NCBI GenBank assembly: GCA_018136815.1
Contig: CM030931.1
Coordinates: 4,780,148-4,844,147, forward strand
Direction of reading: 5' to 3'
Source of the DNA: Isochrysis galbana
Taxonomy: Eukaryota > Haptophyta > Isochrysidales > Isochrysidaceae
Length of the DNA: 64,000 nt
The notes under the pieces are model-generated. The model worked only from the letters and a program-made list of their open reading frames with translations. It was not told the origin of the DNA and did not search any database. Each line of letters starts with the position of its first letter. Position 1 is the stretch's first letter. Below are positions 21,740 to 31,799 of this stretch, piece after piece. The position numbers and the translations under genes are program-made.

Positions 21740-22320
21740 TCAGTATTCTTGCTCGTCTGTGCCATCCTCCTCAAACTCATCCTCGCTTTCTTCTCGTAGC
21801 TCATCCGTGATGACGTCATCGTCCTGGGAAAGCGTAGAAAGGATGGGCATCAGTCTCATCCAATGAATATCTGGCAAGCAAGTGGAGCGCAGCAGCGTAT
21901 CCTGGATCTGTCACCTCGTCAGGCTCCTCTTCATCCCGATCTTCCTCGTCGTCATCCTCCTCGTCGTCGGCATCCATGGATGGATCATCGTCCGCAGGGG
22001 CAATGTTGCTCGCTCGCCCCTCGCGCCCCATAACAGGCAGGTCGGCATTCCAAGTACGGACTCTTAGCAGCTGAGAGAGACATGATAGCAACAGCCGGTG
22101 AGGTCAATGTTTGAAGAGGCAATAGATGTGCGCGGTACTTACCTGTGCCTCGATCACGGCCTCCCAAGCAGCAAGCAAGGTCGCTTCATCACCGACCCCT
22201 CCATGATTCCACAACGCCTCCGTGTTCCGCGGTGCCAGCTGCGGCTGCGCTGACAACGCCCCAAGCATTTCAGCGACCGCCGGAGGCCGCTGGTGGGCCG
22301 CGGGTCGGGTGCACAGCAGC
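21740..22320 (-). CDS. 3' end of an unidentified gene with an acidic tail
   Basis: Three exons read well on the minus strand: ~22320-22143, ending in CAG before GTAAGT; 22070-21915; and 21823-21740, ending in TGA. Introns are 22071-22142 and 21824-21914, both GT-AG and in phase. The first exon gives AVAEMLGALSAQ, NTEALWNHGG and LLAAWEAVIEAQ; the second LLRVRTWNADLPVMGRE and then a long Asp/Glu run; the last DDDVITDELREESEDEF and EEDGTDEQEY. The upstream part of the gene is not recognised, and repeats begin at about 22.4 kb, so it may be truncated or have a long intron. Acidic tails of this kind occur in many nuclear transport and chromatin factors, but no family is assigned. Confidence 0.5.
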
Positions 22321-22800
22321 AGCAGGCCTGTTCGACTTTTCTTGTCTGGGCTGGTTTAAACCATTCTCCACTCTAATATCAACCACATACTCACGGTGAC
22401 ACGTAGAATACCTACGTAAGCAGGAGGGTCGTAGGACGAGAGAGAGAGAGAAGGCGGCGTTCCGTCGAAAGAGGACCAGAGAATGTTATGTAGAAATTCA
22501 AGTGAAAAATCAGGTTAGGGCCTACCCATACGACCCCCGAGAGAAAATTGGGGTCCGAAAATCTGATTTCACGGTCCGATTTTCACAGTGGGGGAGGTGC
22601 GGGGCACCCCAAAAATTGGAGTTTGCAAAGTAGCGCACGAATTCACGAATTCCTCTTACTTTGCTCCAATTCACAGTTTGATATTCACGCTGGCCGCCGC
22701 TCGCGACGGAGTGGCTCGGAGCCCTCCGGCTACGCTCGACTCGACACAGGGGCGGGAGTGCCGCCGCGAAAGCGAGGAAGTCCCTCGGGTAAGAGCCGGA
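22321..22800. other. Intergenic / repeat-derived, no gene seen
   Basis: Holds a short GA run near 22440. The block GAGCCCTCCGGCTACGCTCG near 22717 is shared with 11.5 kb. Confidence 0.4.
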
Positions 22801-23800
22801 TGACACCAGGGGAAGCAATGGGCTCAGGGCCGCGGAAGCGTCGGCGCAGCGACACATTCTCTCCGTCTGAAGCCGCGAAGGACGAAAAGGAGAGGGCCAG
22901 GGAGCAGCGCGAGTTGAAGGCCCGCATTGACGCAGCCACTGCCGCTGAAGCCTTTGATGTGTTCGCCAAGACAACTAAGTTTATACTTGGTTCGCCCATG
23001 GGGGGGCACGAGCCCCCCCCTCTCTCCACTCCTCCCCTGCCGTGGGGGAGGAACCACCCATCCTCCTGGCATGCCTGATGGCTTGCCAGGAGGCCACTGC
23101 CCTGCTGACCCACTCTCTCCCTGACAGGCTCGCCTGATTCGCGCGTCCTGGCCCCTCGTGGCCAGCCCATCGCTCCAACCCCCCCTCCCCCCCTGTTCGA
23201 CAGGCAGACAGGTGCAGAGTGGGGGCCCCTGAGGCCCGGGAGCGCCAGCGAGGGAGAGGCAGGGGAGACCAGGGCCCAGCCCCAGCCTCCTCTGCCCCCT
23301 GAACTGGCCTCCAGGAGCCTCCAGGGGTCGCCAGAGGCAGCTGCAGGCCTGTCGCAGGCGCGCCATCGCGCGTGCCTGCAGGAGAGGGGAGAGAGAGCGC
23401 GGAGAAGGGGGTGGGCGGAGCGAGGGCTCCGCTCACCGGAAAATATGAAAGTCCCGCACCTGTTTACAGGAGAAGTCGGGACTGAGGACGCCGCCAGCCC
23501 GGTAGGCATAGGAGGAAGAGGGGAACGGATCACCGGGGGGGGGCGCGGGCCACCGACCATATCTAAGCCCTTTTCCCCTATCCCCCTAGTAGTGCACGGG
23601 GGGAGTCGCCTGATGGCGGGGGGGAAAGGGCCGGGAGAGAGGGGGTGTAGAAAGTTTTGCTGCGTGAGTAGAAAGTAGAGGGTCCACGGCCGCGTGTGCG
23701 GTGAGACTATTAAGAAGTTAAAAGATGTGTTCGCCAATGTCGACGTTCGCGTCCTCGCCTCAGTGTCGTATTCCATACGATGACAGACTTTTACTTCTAA
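22801..23800 (+). pseudogene. ORF interrupted by a retroposed element
   Basis: An ORF from about 22801 begins MTPGEAMGSGPRKRRRSD and continues through a charged helix (KDEKERAREQRELKARID) to FDVFA at 22969. There the minus-strand element starts. Beyond the element, after the duplicated GATGTGTTCGCCAA, the same frame continues as FDVFANVDVRVLASVSYSIR and a stop near 23781. The continuity of frame across the duplication shows the insertion hit a pre-existing reading frame. The protein is not recognised, and its basic RKRRR stretch could be a nuclear signal. Whether it is a host gene or part of an older repeat is unclear, because the upstream DNA is repetitive. Confidence 0.45.
22956..23737 (-). 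mobile_element. Hairpin-tailed retroposed element, copy 2, with 14-bp target-site duplication
   Basis: GATGTGTTCGCCAA at 22956-22969 recurs at 23724-23737 and brackets a 754-base insert on the minus strand. The tail on the minus strand is AACCAAGTATAAACTTAGTT (22973-22992), preceded by the CCCATGGGCGA and GGGGAGGAGTGGAGAG blocks found in the other copies. Its head (about 23376-23723) includes the blocks ACCATATCTAAGCCC and CTAGTAGTGCACGGGGGGAG, which recur at 43.0-43.2 kb and 43.96-44.3 kb. Copies 1 and 2 therefore share the tail but have different heads. Confidence 0.75.
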
Positions 23801-24440
23801 CCTGTGGGTTATTTTAAGCCTCAAGGTCTCGTCGATTGACATTCCGCCCCTTCTCTTACTTTCTTTCGATGTCATCAAACGTTCCATGACTGTCTTCTGT
23901 CTTCTCTTCGTGTATCGGTTGTAGCTCCCCAGCGAGGTCTGCCCTCGTTGTTCCGACTCCTCTGTCGCATGTCCGTGCGCCGATAAGTTGCCTTGGTACC
24001 GACGCTTGGCAGTCCGTCCTGGGTGTGGTTAGTTTTCGCCCTGTTTGGTTTAGTTCGCGTGTGTCCGTGTGTCGGGAACTTTTTGGAGTCGGGCTCGCGC
24101 TGCGCGCGCGCTGCTCGCACCTGGCTTCTGGCGCTCGTCTGCGCGCTGCGAAGGGGGGGGAGTGCGAGAACGACCTGGAGGTGAGCGCGGCGAGCGTGAA
24201 GGGGCACATCGCGGCAGGCAGCGTGGGGGGGCTTACCACTGGTGTTGGCCGCGCGAGTACACCCCTGTGGCAAGCTGGGCTGCCAGAGAGGAGTGGGGGA
24301 AGGGGGGGGGAGGGGAGCGGCGCGCGGCGGGCCTCCGCGGCCGCTGCAGCGGCTAAGTCCCCGGCACCCGGGGAGATAGCCGCTGGAGCGAGCCCTTATT
24401 GTCACCTTTCGGCACCAGAACCTCACACTGTGGTCCTCGT
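23801..24440. other. Intergenic, no gene seen
   Basis: Several ORFs over 120 codons overlap on opposite strands without recognisable domains. G runs occur near 24155 and 24300. Confidence 0.4.
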
Positions 24441-24993
24441 ATGGAATACGACATCCTGGCTCTGGCGCCCCCGTCTTCTCTTACCCAAACGGGGCGAGAA
24501 GACACGTTTCTGCCGGAGGGGAGAGCTGCCGCTCCCCCCTCCCCTCCCTCTTCCCTTTTCCTCCTCTCTTCCCTGCGGCGGGGGCCCATGGCGCGCGCCT
24601 GCGGCCCCTCTTCAGGTCCCCAGGTGGCCTGCAGGGGCTTGGGAGCACAGCTCGGGGGGCAGGTGAGGCTGGGGCATGGCCCTGGCCCCTCCTGCCTCTC
24701 CCTCGCTGGCGCTCCGAGCCCCTGCGGGTCGACTAGAGCTGGCTGGGGGGTCCTGAACAGGGGGGCCCAGGGGGAGGAGGGGCTGGTCAGAGGGATGGGC
24801 TGGCCACGACAGGCCAGGGCGGGCGAACCAGGCGTGCCTGTCAGGGAGAGAGTGGGTCAGCATGGCAGTGTGCTCCTGGCAGGCCATCAGGCGTGCCAGG
24901 AGAGTGGGTGGTTCCTCCCTCATGGCAGGGGAGGAGTGGAGAGAGGGAGGGGCTCGTGCCCCCCCATGGGCGAACTAAGTATAAACTTAGTTG
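24440..24993 (+). mobile_element. Hairpin-tailed element, copy 3, perfect palindromic tail
   Basis: The head starts with CGTCTTCTCTTACCCAAAC near 24470. The shared ATG block is at 24588. The tail has perfect arms: AACTAAGT 24973-24980, spacer ATAA, ACTTAGTT 24985-24992, then G. From 24588 an ORF stays open for 149 codons through the tail, the longest in the family, but it is rich in Gly, Pro and Arg and resembles nothing known. No target-site duplication was found for this copy, so the left limit is approximate. Confidence 0.7.
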
Positions 24994-25621
24994 AGAGTAG
25001 TGGTACTAATGGTCAGTTATATTATTATTATTAAATATCCTTATGGGAGTATTTGTATTTGCCAAGAACACAACCAAACCTCAAACCTGAGGTTATTGAT
25101 ATTGAATAACGTTAATTGCAACCTCTGAGGCTCTGAGATCTGCGGGGCCAGAGGGGGAGCGCCACAACAAGCCCACAAGCCTTGAAACACACACTTCACA
25201 CTTCCTCCACGCGAGGCGACCGGCCGAAACACGCTGCCCCCCCAAACCCGACCACCTCGAAACACCCTACTAGCCCCCCCAAAACGACCGCGAATATTTT
25301 TTTGTTCGCAACTTGTAGTACTAACTACTGTACTTAGCCCCACCCAGCCTCGAGTGAGTGAGCGCCCGCTGGCCCGCCCGCCCCATTTTGGCCGTACGAG
25401 AGGCCTTTCTTCCCTTCCCCTCCCTCTCCCACGGCGAGAAGCTGCCCGCCGGCGGCAGCGTCCTCCTCTCGCCTTCTTCCCTTACCGTCCCTCCCTCCCT
25501 CCCTCCCTCCCCTTTTGCCTCGCGCGCTCGCCGTCCCCTCCCTCTATTTCCCTCTCCCTCTCTTCCAACCCCTTGTCGCTCCACCCTCTCCTTCTCTTTT
25601 CCCCTCCTTTCTCTATCCCGA
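24994..25621. promoter_or_regulatory. Upstream region of the GOLD-like/SAM gene
   Basis: An A+T-rich stretch (ATTATTATTATTAAAT near 25020) is followed by a long pyrimidine-rich block, including (CCTC)n near 25486-25510, running to the ATG at 25622. The reading frame is open upstream to 25358 but has no ATG and is composed of Pro/Ser/Leu from pyrimidine repeats, so it is taken as 5' UTR and promoter. Confidence 0.45.
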
Positions 25622-28600
25622 ATGGCGTGGAGCCTGAGGCATGCGGGTGGCGAGTGGAAGCGCGTGACCATCCAGCCGGGGGGGACCTTTCAGGAGGAGG
25701 TTTTCGTCGACGAGCTCGGCGCGTGCGTGGCGTTCGCCTTCGAGGTAGAGAACGAGGCAGCTGTCTCCTTCTCCATCTCGCACCGCCCAGAGTCGCGCCG
25801 GGGCAAGGCGAGCACACTCGCGCTGCTGCCCACCTCGACCTACTCCGAGCACTCTGGCGAGGTGCTCCTCCCTGGCCGCGGCAAGACCATACTCTCATGG
25901 CATAATCCGAGCGGGTGGCTCTTTTCATCCGCGGTGGACGTGCTCTACGCCGTCCAGGTGCGGTTTCTACCCACCCTGGATGGCGAGGCGCGCAAGGCCA
26001 CACGAACCACCTCCCAGACTGTCGAGCCAACCTCGGACGCAAATTCAGCAAGCACACAGCCTACACCTTATGATCCAGCGCAGGGCGAGCCCAGGCATGT
26101 GGCAGAGGCCTCGAGTGCTCCTGCGATTGCTCTTGGCGTTGAATCATTGGTGGAGGATGCCTTGAGCGTGGCCGAACGGGCGGCTGGCATGCGGGCAGAA
26201 GCGGAGGAGAGGGCTAAGGCCGGCGCCATCGACAGCGCCTTGAGTATTGGCTTGCAGGAACAGCTCGAGCGACGCCCAGTCCCACCGACTGTTGTGCAGC
26301 CTGAGGTGGATATCGGGCCATTGGACTTAAAAATCGAGGGCCCTGCTTCAGAGACCGAGCCTGCCTCAGAGGAGCCGGCTCGGAAGGATGTAGAGGATAT
26401 GGAACACCCGGAGCTCGTGCTGCAGCCTGATGAAGCGGTTACGGTGGCCACTGCACTATCAGTAGAATCTGAGACCGTTGAGGGCGCAGCCGACATTGAG
26501 CCTGCTGGAAGCACCGAAGACGAATCACCATCCATCGATAGTGTTGAGGAGGCAATCCCCGCTGTGATGGAGCTACAGTTGCACGAGATCTACCCGGATG
26601 GAAAGGTTCCCGAGCATGATGTGTCTCCTGGGAGTTTCAGGTCTGAGGAGATCGCCCAATCCGTGGAAGAGCTACAGCGGCTGGAGGCAGAGGTCACACT
26701 TGAGTCGCCAATGTCGTCGGGGGAGATGCCGCCACTAGAAGAGATCCCGTCAGCCGAGGCTCCGTCGAGCTCTGGCCTGGAGGAGCTGCCGGAGGAATCT
26801 CTCTCTCTGACAGCGGCTGCCTCGAACGAGTCGCTCGACTTGTTGCCTTCTGCGGCGGATGCAACCTCCCAACCTGTGGAGCCCGTTGCTAATGAGGTGG
26901 AGGGCATCCTTGCCTTGCAGCTGATTACGAACAAAGACTTCCCAACGGCTGACGCCGCTGACGCCCAAACCCTTGGACGAGCGGGGGCGTCGTCTGGTGA
27001 GGCACGTGTTGAATCGGATATCTTTGTGCCAGCTCCAGGGGATTACACACTTGAAGGAACGCAAGTACAGCTGGAACCAACAGCCATCATTCTTCGCACC
27101 ATTCGGGCCCCGCATGCAGGCACAGTGGCTATTAAGTGGTCCACCGATCCACCGCAGCTCGTGCACGTGCTCCTTGAGCAGACGAGCGGTCTCGGCGGGA
27201 GCACAGTCACTGTGCGAGCTGAACGCAAGGCGGAGAGCCAACAGATTCAGATGGACGTTGACGCGGCTTGTGACATCCGCATCTCCATGGCACACGTGTC
27301 GACGGGCTGGTTCTATGATACGCCGACCTGGCTTATTCTCGAGTTCGTCTTCGACCCAGCTCCAGGCATGGGTGTTGTGGGGATGAGACCGGCTAGGGCG
27401 AGAGTTTTAGGGGAAGGACATGTGTCTGGCCCTGCCCCGGGGGGCGCGCTCTCAGGCCACGCAGATGACGGCCACGGTGTTCTCGAGTCTGCTGAATTAA
27501 GTGGTCCGGCGCTCGAGGAGTACTTAGGGAGGATGAACTCGGCAATTGCTGTGGCGCTCGCAAAGGCGAAAGCCGATCGTGAGGCTAGGGGGTCAAGGAC
27601 GCCGTCGTCCATTGGACGGACTTCGATAATGTCGCCTCTTAATTCTCACAACGCGTTTGAGCTCGGCAACGGGACACCAGTTGAGGGACAGGCAGCTCAA
27701 CCTGGCAAGGCGTCCATAGAAGGAAAGGCTGCCAATTGGTCAAGTAGCCAGGCTATGGGGGCGGCGGATGATGCAGAGGCGGCCAATAGTGACATCTCAG
27801 AAGGGAAGGTGTTCACGGCTCCCGAGCCGGAGGCGATCGAGCTTGTGACAGAAGGAGAGCACGCTGTCGGCGAGGAGGGCGAGGACTCTACCATCGTGGT
27901 CGACGTTTCCTTCGAGACAGGAACGGGCGATGAGGCAGCAACAGACCCACGCGTGCCTGGGCTTATACCCTCAGCGGAGGATATGGATGGCTCCGGGTTC
28001 GGCGTCGCTGGCGCACAACACGAATCAGAGGCCTTTCCAGGTGAGGTGGACCAGGACGACGTCGACAGCACCGCGGCTGAGTTTGGAGGAACCGGGACGG
28101 TAGCCATGGCCACCGATTCCCCACTGGGTGCGCTCGCCCTCACCAGCTCAGCTCCGTGCTGCCCCTCCGAAAGCGAGGGTATAGATAGCCCAGGACCTGT
28201 CGCACGCTTGGCATCGTCTGCGATTAGCTCCGCCGCGCGGGCTGCAGCTGCGACACCATCTCCGTCTCCCGAGTGGGAGCGTGGGGCGGCCCAGCTCGAG
28301 GCACCTTCACACGAGTACGCCGGCGCATCACCATCCTGCCAAATCTCATCGTTCAGCGAAGAGGAACCATCTGAATCGATGCCGGAGAGGGCCGATGACC
28401 CCATTGGTTCCTCGGTGTCATTGTCCACATCTACATCTACCTCGGCACCCGGTGTTGCGCCTGGCGAGCCCTCCCTCAACAGCGAGGCTGTGAATGAGAC
28501 TCACTCTCCAGTTGATCTGAGCGAAAACGCGAATAAAAATAATAGAGACAAGTCGGTTTCGGATATGGCAGCAATATTACCGGGAAATGGAACTCACGAG

Positions 28601-29063
28601 ACAAGGGGACAACCTGGCTATGCAGACCACCAGCAACACAATGCTGACGCCGCAACGCTTGAAGGGCACGAAGCTGTCGAAAAAACTTCCTTGCCCGTTG
28701 ACGCACCAAGGCCACTCTCTCCGTCCGCGCTCGAAGTGCTAGAAATGCTCGGACTCTCTAAGTATCGGCGAAAGTTTATGAAGGAGGACGTCGTGGAGAC
28801 TTCCATGCTACTCGCCATGCTCGCGCTTCCTAATGGAAAAGCTGAGGTGTGCTGGCCATCCCGGTCTCCGTGTATCGTTGCGACGCTATCACCTTCACTG
28901 GCTCTTGATGTCCCACTTCCGACCTCGCATAGGAGGTATGTAAGATTGACCATTCACTCGTCCCCATCCCTCGCGGTATCAGTTGCGTGCGGTACTTGCA
29001 GACCTTGGCATGACGGTTGGACATCGCGAGCGCCTTCTCCTCGCGTTGTCTACAACCGCCTAG
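25622..29063 (+). CDS. Large acidic protein with two GOLD-like domains and a C-terminal SAM domain
   Basis: Exons 25622-28846 and 28983-29063 give about 1101 residues. Residues ~1-115 form a GOLD-like beta domain (VTIQPGGTFQEEVFVDE, AFEVENEAAVSFSI, HSGEVLLPGRGKTILSWHN), and residues ~465-575 form a second, similar one (PGDYTLEGTQVQLEP, GTVAIKWSTD, GWFYDTPTWLILEF). Between and after them are long Glu/Ser/Ala-rich, probably disordered segments. The C terminus is a SAM domain split by the intron: LEMLGLSKYRRKFMKEDV before it, and LRAVLADLGMTVGHRERLLLAL after it. The intronless reading would run into unrelated residues, so splicing is required. GOLD domains are linked to membrane trafficking and lipid-binding adaptors, and SAM domains to oligomerisation. 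A scaffold role is only inferred. Confidence 0.75.
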
Positions 29064-29610
29064 GTGTGTAGTGCTTCCATGTAGGCTGCAAGGTTCCAGT
29101 CTGTGTTCCAACGCAGACTAGCAAGAATGTGCAGTGGAAGGCAAAGAATGTGAGCGCACGCGATTCTCATATTGGCATATGACGCCACGCTCAGGTAGTC
29201 CCCAAACTGACGGGACTACCAAATTCAATTCTTTTGTGGACAATGTCCCGCACTGCTCCTCACTACCTCGGCATTGTCCCTTCTAACCACCACATCGGTC
29301 ATTTATCCACATCCGTTGTCTCATCTGGAATTGGCCGACCACTTGCGCATCAATCTCTACAGGATTGTGTTGGGGACTTGGTGGACGTCAACTTTGCTCG
29401 GAGCTTGTTAGAGGCAAACTTGTTATGGCACCTCCACACTGACACTTACACCTACCACCCAGTATGCTACCACAACATAAGCTCTGCGGTGTCAGTTTTC
29501 GGGGATCCAGCAAAACATCATTTTGAGTCTTGATCTGCGCCCATAATTACCGCGTGGATTGTTGATCAAGCACCCGGAGGTCACGGGCCCCTCGACGGGA
29601 CACCGAAGAA
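29064..29610. other. Intergenic, no gene seen
   Basis: Relatively A+T-balanced sequence downstream of the SAM gene. A 99-codon ORF at 29234 has no recognisable features. Confidence 0.4.
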
Positions 29611-29614
29611 GGAC

Positions 29615-30456
29615 CACGCCTAGGCCCCGTCTTCTCTTACCCAAACAGGGCGAGAAGACACGTTTTTGCCGGAGGGGGGAGCTGCCGCTCCCCCCTCCCC
29701 TCCCTCTTTCCTTTTCCTCCTCTCTTCCCTGCGGCGGGGGCCCATGGCGCGCGCCTGCGGCCCCTCCTCAGGTCCCCAGGTAGCCTGCAGGGGCCTAGGA
29801 GTACAGCTCAGGGGGCAGGTGACAGGCGCGGGACTTCTACCGTCCCCGTTGTGTACTTGTGACTTCTACTGCCCCCCCCCCCCCTTGGGAGGGCACTCCG
29901 TGCGGCTTACAGGCATTCCACAACTAAAAGCACATCTGAAGATTCTGGGCTACACACCTACTATTTACGGGACTTCCCTCAGCTACTACCACCGCCCTTA
30001 TCTTCCCTCCCTCCACCCTTTCCCTGCCCCCCTTCATTCCTTTTTTTTCAGTTTCCGGGGTCCGGCCTTGGTACACTACCTGAGGCCTGGTTCGGAGTGT
30101 GGGGTCCGGGCGTCCGGGCAGGCCTTTTGACAGGCATTCCACAACTAGATTTCAGATTTCAGTCACATTAGGGGGGTATCTTCCAGAACGGGAGAGCATT
30201 GCGAACATCTTCCGACAGCTGGGCGTAGAACTAGTGGAGGAGAAGCCGGCCTAGGAAAGGGCATGAAGATTTAGTTTGTGATGGGCAAATATACGTGTAG
30301 CAGATGAAAAACCTTATGTGCAAAAACACCTGGTCCTCGTTTCGACGGAACGAACGCGACTTGAGTGTGAGTGGTTCCTCCCCCATGGCAGGGGAGGAGT
30401 GGAGAGAGGGGGGGGCTCGTGCCCTCCCCTGGGCGAACTAAGTATAAACTAAGTTG
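29615..30456 (+). mobile_element. Hairpin-tailed element, copy 4, broken up by a nested LINE insertion
   Basis: The head (CGTCTTCTCTTACCCAAAC near 29627, ATG block at 29744) lies 0.6 kb from a tail (30380-30456). The tail has arms AACTAAGT 30436-30443 and ACTAAGTT 30448-30455, one base off a perfect palindrome. Between them are the nested LINE tail and unassigned DNA. Whether head and tail belong to one original insertion is an inference from order and orientation. Confidence 0.55.
29909..30147 (-). mobile_element. LINE 3'-tail insertion with 18-bp target-site duplication
   Basis: ACAGGCATTCCACAACTA occurs at 29909-29926 and 30130-30147, enclosing a 203-base insert. On the minus strand the insert ends CAGAATCTTCAGATGTGCTTT, the same 3' end as the LINE at 35.2 kb. 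Internal blocks (GGACCCCGGAAACTG, AAGGGCGGTGGTAG, GTAGGTGTGTAGCCC) match the 34953-35270 UTR. This is a 5'-truncated LINE copy produced by target-primed integration. Confidence 0.85.
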
Positions 30457-30500
30457 GGGTGATCGCAAATTAAAATTAAACCTATTTCCTATTTGCGAGG

Positions 30501-30900
30501 GTGCCTGGGAAGAGAAAGGTGAGGGTGAGGAAACTTCCTTTCTCTTCGACTTCGAGAGAAAGAGAAAGAGAGAGGGCGTTCCACAACCCAAGCAAGGCCC
30601 TAGGCGTCGACGCGAAGCTTTTGACCGAGAAAGAGAGACAGCAGAGAATTATAACGATAAATGCCCAACGACGAAAGAGAAGAGAGAAGCCTAACGAGTG
30701 TCGATTCGCGAATGCGACATGGGCGCGAGTTGACGATGGTAAGAAGGCATCTATGTCTATGAGCAATGTGCCCAACGTAGTGCACATGATGAGCCGACCC
30801 CCGATACCGGAATAAAAGGACTGAGGGGGGGAAGCGGTGAGGGGAGGGTATCGTGGGGCAAGGGTGATGTCTCTTGGTGCCCGGAGGAAGGGCGAGGGAT
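30501..30900 (+). mobile_element. Possible 3' end of a second LINE-like ORF
   Basis: An ORF ending at 30815 reads KALGVDAKLLTEKERQQR, ITINAQRRKRREKPNE and VPNVVHMMSRPPIPE. The next bases (CCCCCGATACCGGAATAAAAGGACTGAGGGG) resemble the start of the LINE 3' UTR at about 35128 (CCCCGGATACCGAAGACAAAGGAATGAAGGGG). This position suggests the end of a related element's ORF. The protein itself is not recognised. Confidence 0.4.
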
Positions 30901-31066
30901 TAGTTTATGTAGGCATCTTCAAGAGTTTTTGCTAAATGTCTATGTGCAATATACCATGTAGTTGAATGCTTGGTAACAAACAAGAACGTCCCTTGAGGTC
31001 TTAGTATAGTGCCAACTCACTACAACTCGGAACCGGACTGACAGGACCTGACGTGGTCCAACCAGG
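30901..31066. other. 3' flank of the EF-hand gene
   Basis: Short A+T-richer stretch. No poly(A) signal is assigned with confidence. Confidence 0.3.
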
Positions 31067-31799
31067 TCAAACGCCTGACATCATATTCACAAAATCGTTG
31101 TAGTTGATGAGGCCTTTCTCATCAACCTCTAACTGAGAGAGCAACTCTTGAGCGTCCGCAAGAGCCATCTTTTCGGATCCGTAAGTTGTCAATGCTTGCT
31201 CAAGAGACTTCATCGTGCAATATCCCGAGGGGCATTCGCGCTCGAATATTTTGAAAGCACGCTTCACCTATGCACAAAGGGAGAGAGAAGCGAGTCGGCT
31301 CGCAAGCACACGGTTGCGACGGCGACAAGATGCCAAGTGTATTGAATCGCTTGAATAGGCTCACACCTGCGCAGGCGTATAATTTGTGTTTACCTTCCGA
31401 GACATGACCATAACAAATTCTGCGCACATTTGCACCAATCTGATTAATACAGGCTACAGTGATGGTGCGCAACAATCGTGGCGACATACCATCAAAGTCC
31501 ACCTCATTGTTCCCATTTATATCGACCTCTTTCACCATTGCATCCAACTCGTCCTGCGGCAGAGTGGCCAGCCTTGGTGTTGAGGACTGCAGTCAAAGCC
31601 AACCGACAGCTATCTATAAGTGGCGCGCTCGTACCCTATTGGGCTTCAACCCCAGAGTGGTCATGAGCTGCAGTAGTTCGCTCTTGTCGATTGAACCCCC
31701 CTTGTCCAGATCAACCAGGTTGAAGATCTCCCGGAACTCCCTCAGCTCCTCCTCAGTGAGGTGAGCATGCTTGCGGGGTGGGGACGTTGGACCTGCCAT
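31067..31799 (-). CDS. Centrin/calmodulin-like EF-hand protein
   Basis: Four exons (31799-31635, 31586-31490, 31419-31394, 31267-31067) give about 162 residues, the usual centrin length. Introns of 48, 70 and 126 bases are GT-AG and in phase. The start is ATG 31799, since the longer frame to 31904 begins with TTG. EF-hand 1 (DLDKGGSIDKSE) and EF-hand 2 (DINGNNEVDFDE, whose last Glu is split by an intron) have good calcium-binding loops. The third (ERECPSGYCTMKSLE) and fourth (EVDEKGLINYND) are degenerate, the latter lacking the final Glu. The short basic N terminus (SPPRKHAH) is centrin-like. Centrins act in basal bodies, mRNA export and nucleotide excision repair; calmodulin-like regulators are the alternative. 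Calcium would be bound mainly by the N-lobe. Confidence 0.82.

Noticed and set aside
22730..23887. 385-codon minus-strand ORF
   Set aside because: It runs through a retroposed element and low-complexity DNA. Its Pro/Arg/Ser/Gly composition reflects base composition, and it crosses both target-site duplications.
24588..25034. 149-codon ORF in hairpin-tailed element copy 3 as a real protein
   Set aside because: The ATG is shared by other copies, but they lose the frame quickly and the composition is Gly/Pro/Arg-rich without motifs.
25358..25621. N-terminal extension of the GOLD-like/SAM ORF
   Set aside because: It has no ATG and consists of Pro/Ser/Leu from pyrimidine repeats. The ATG at 25622 starts the first structured domain.
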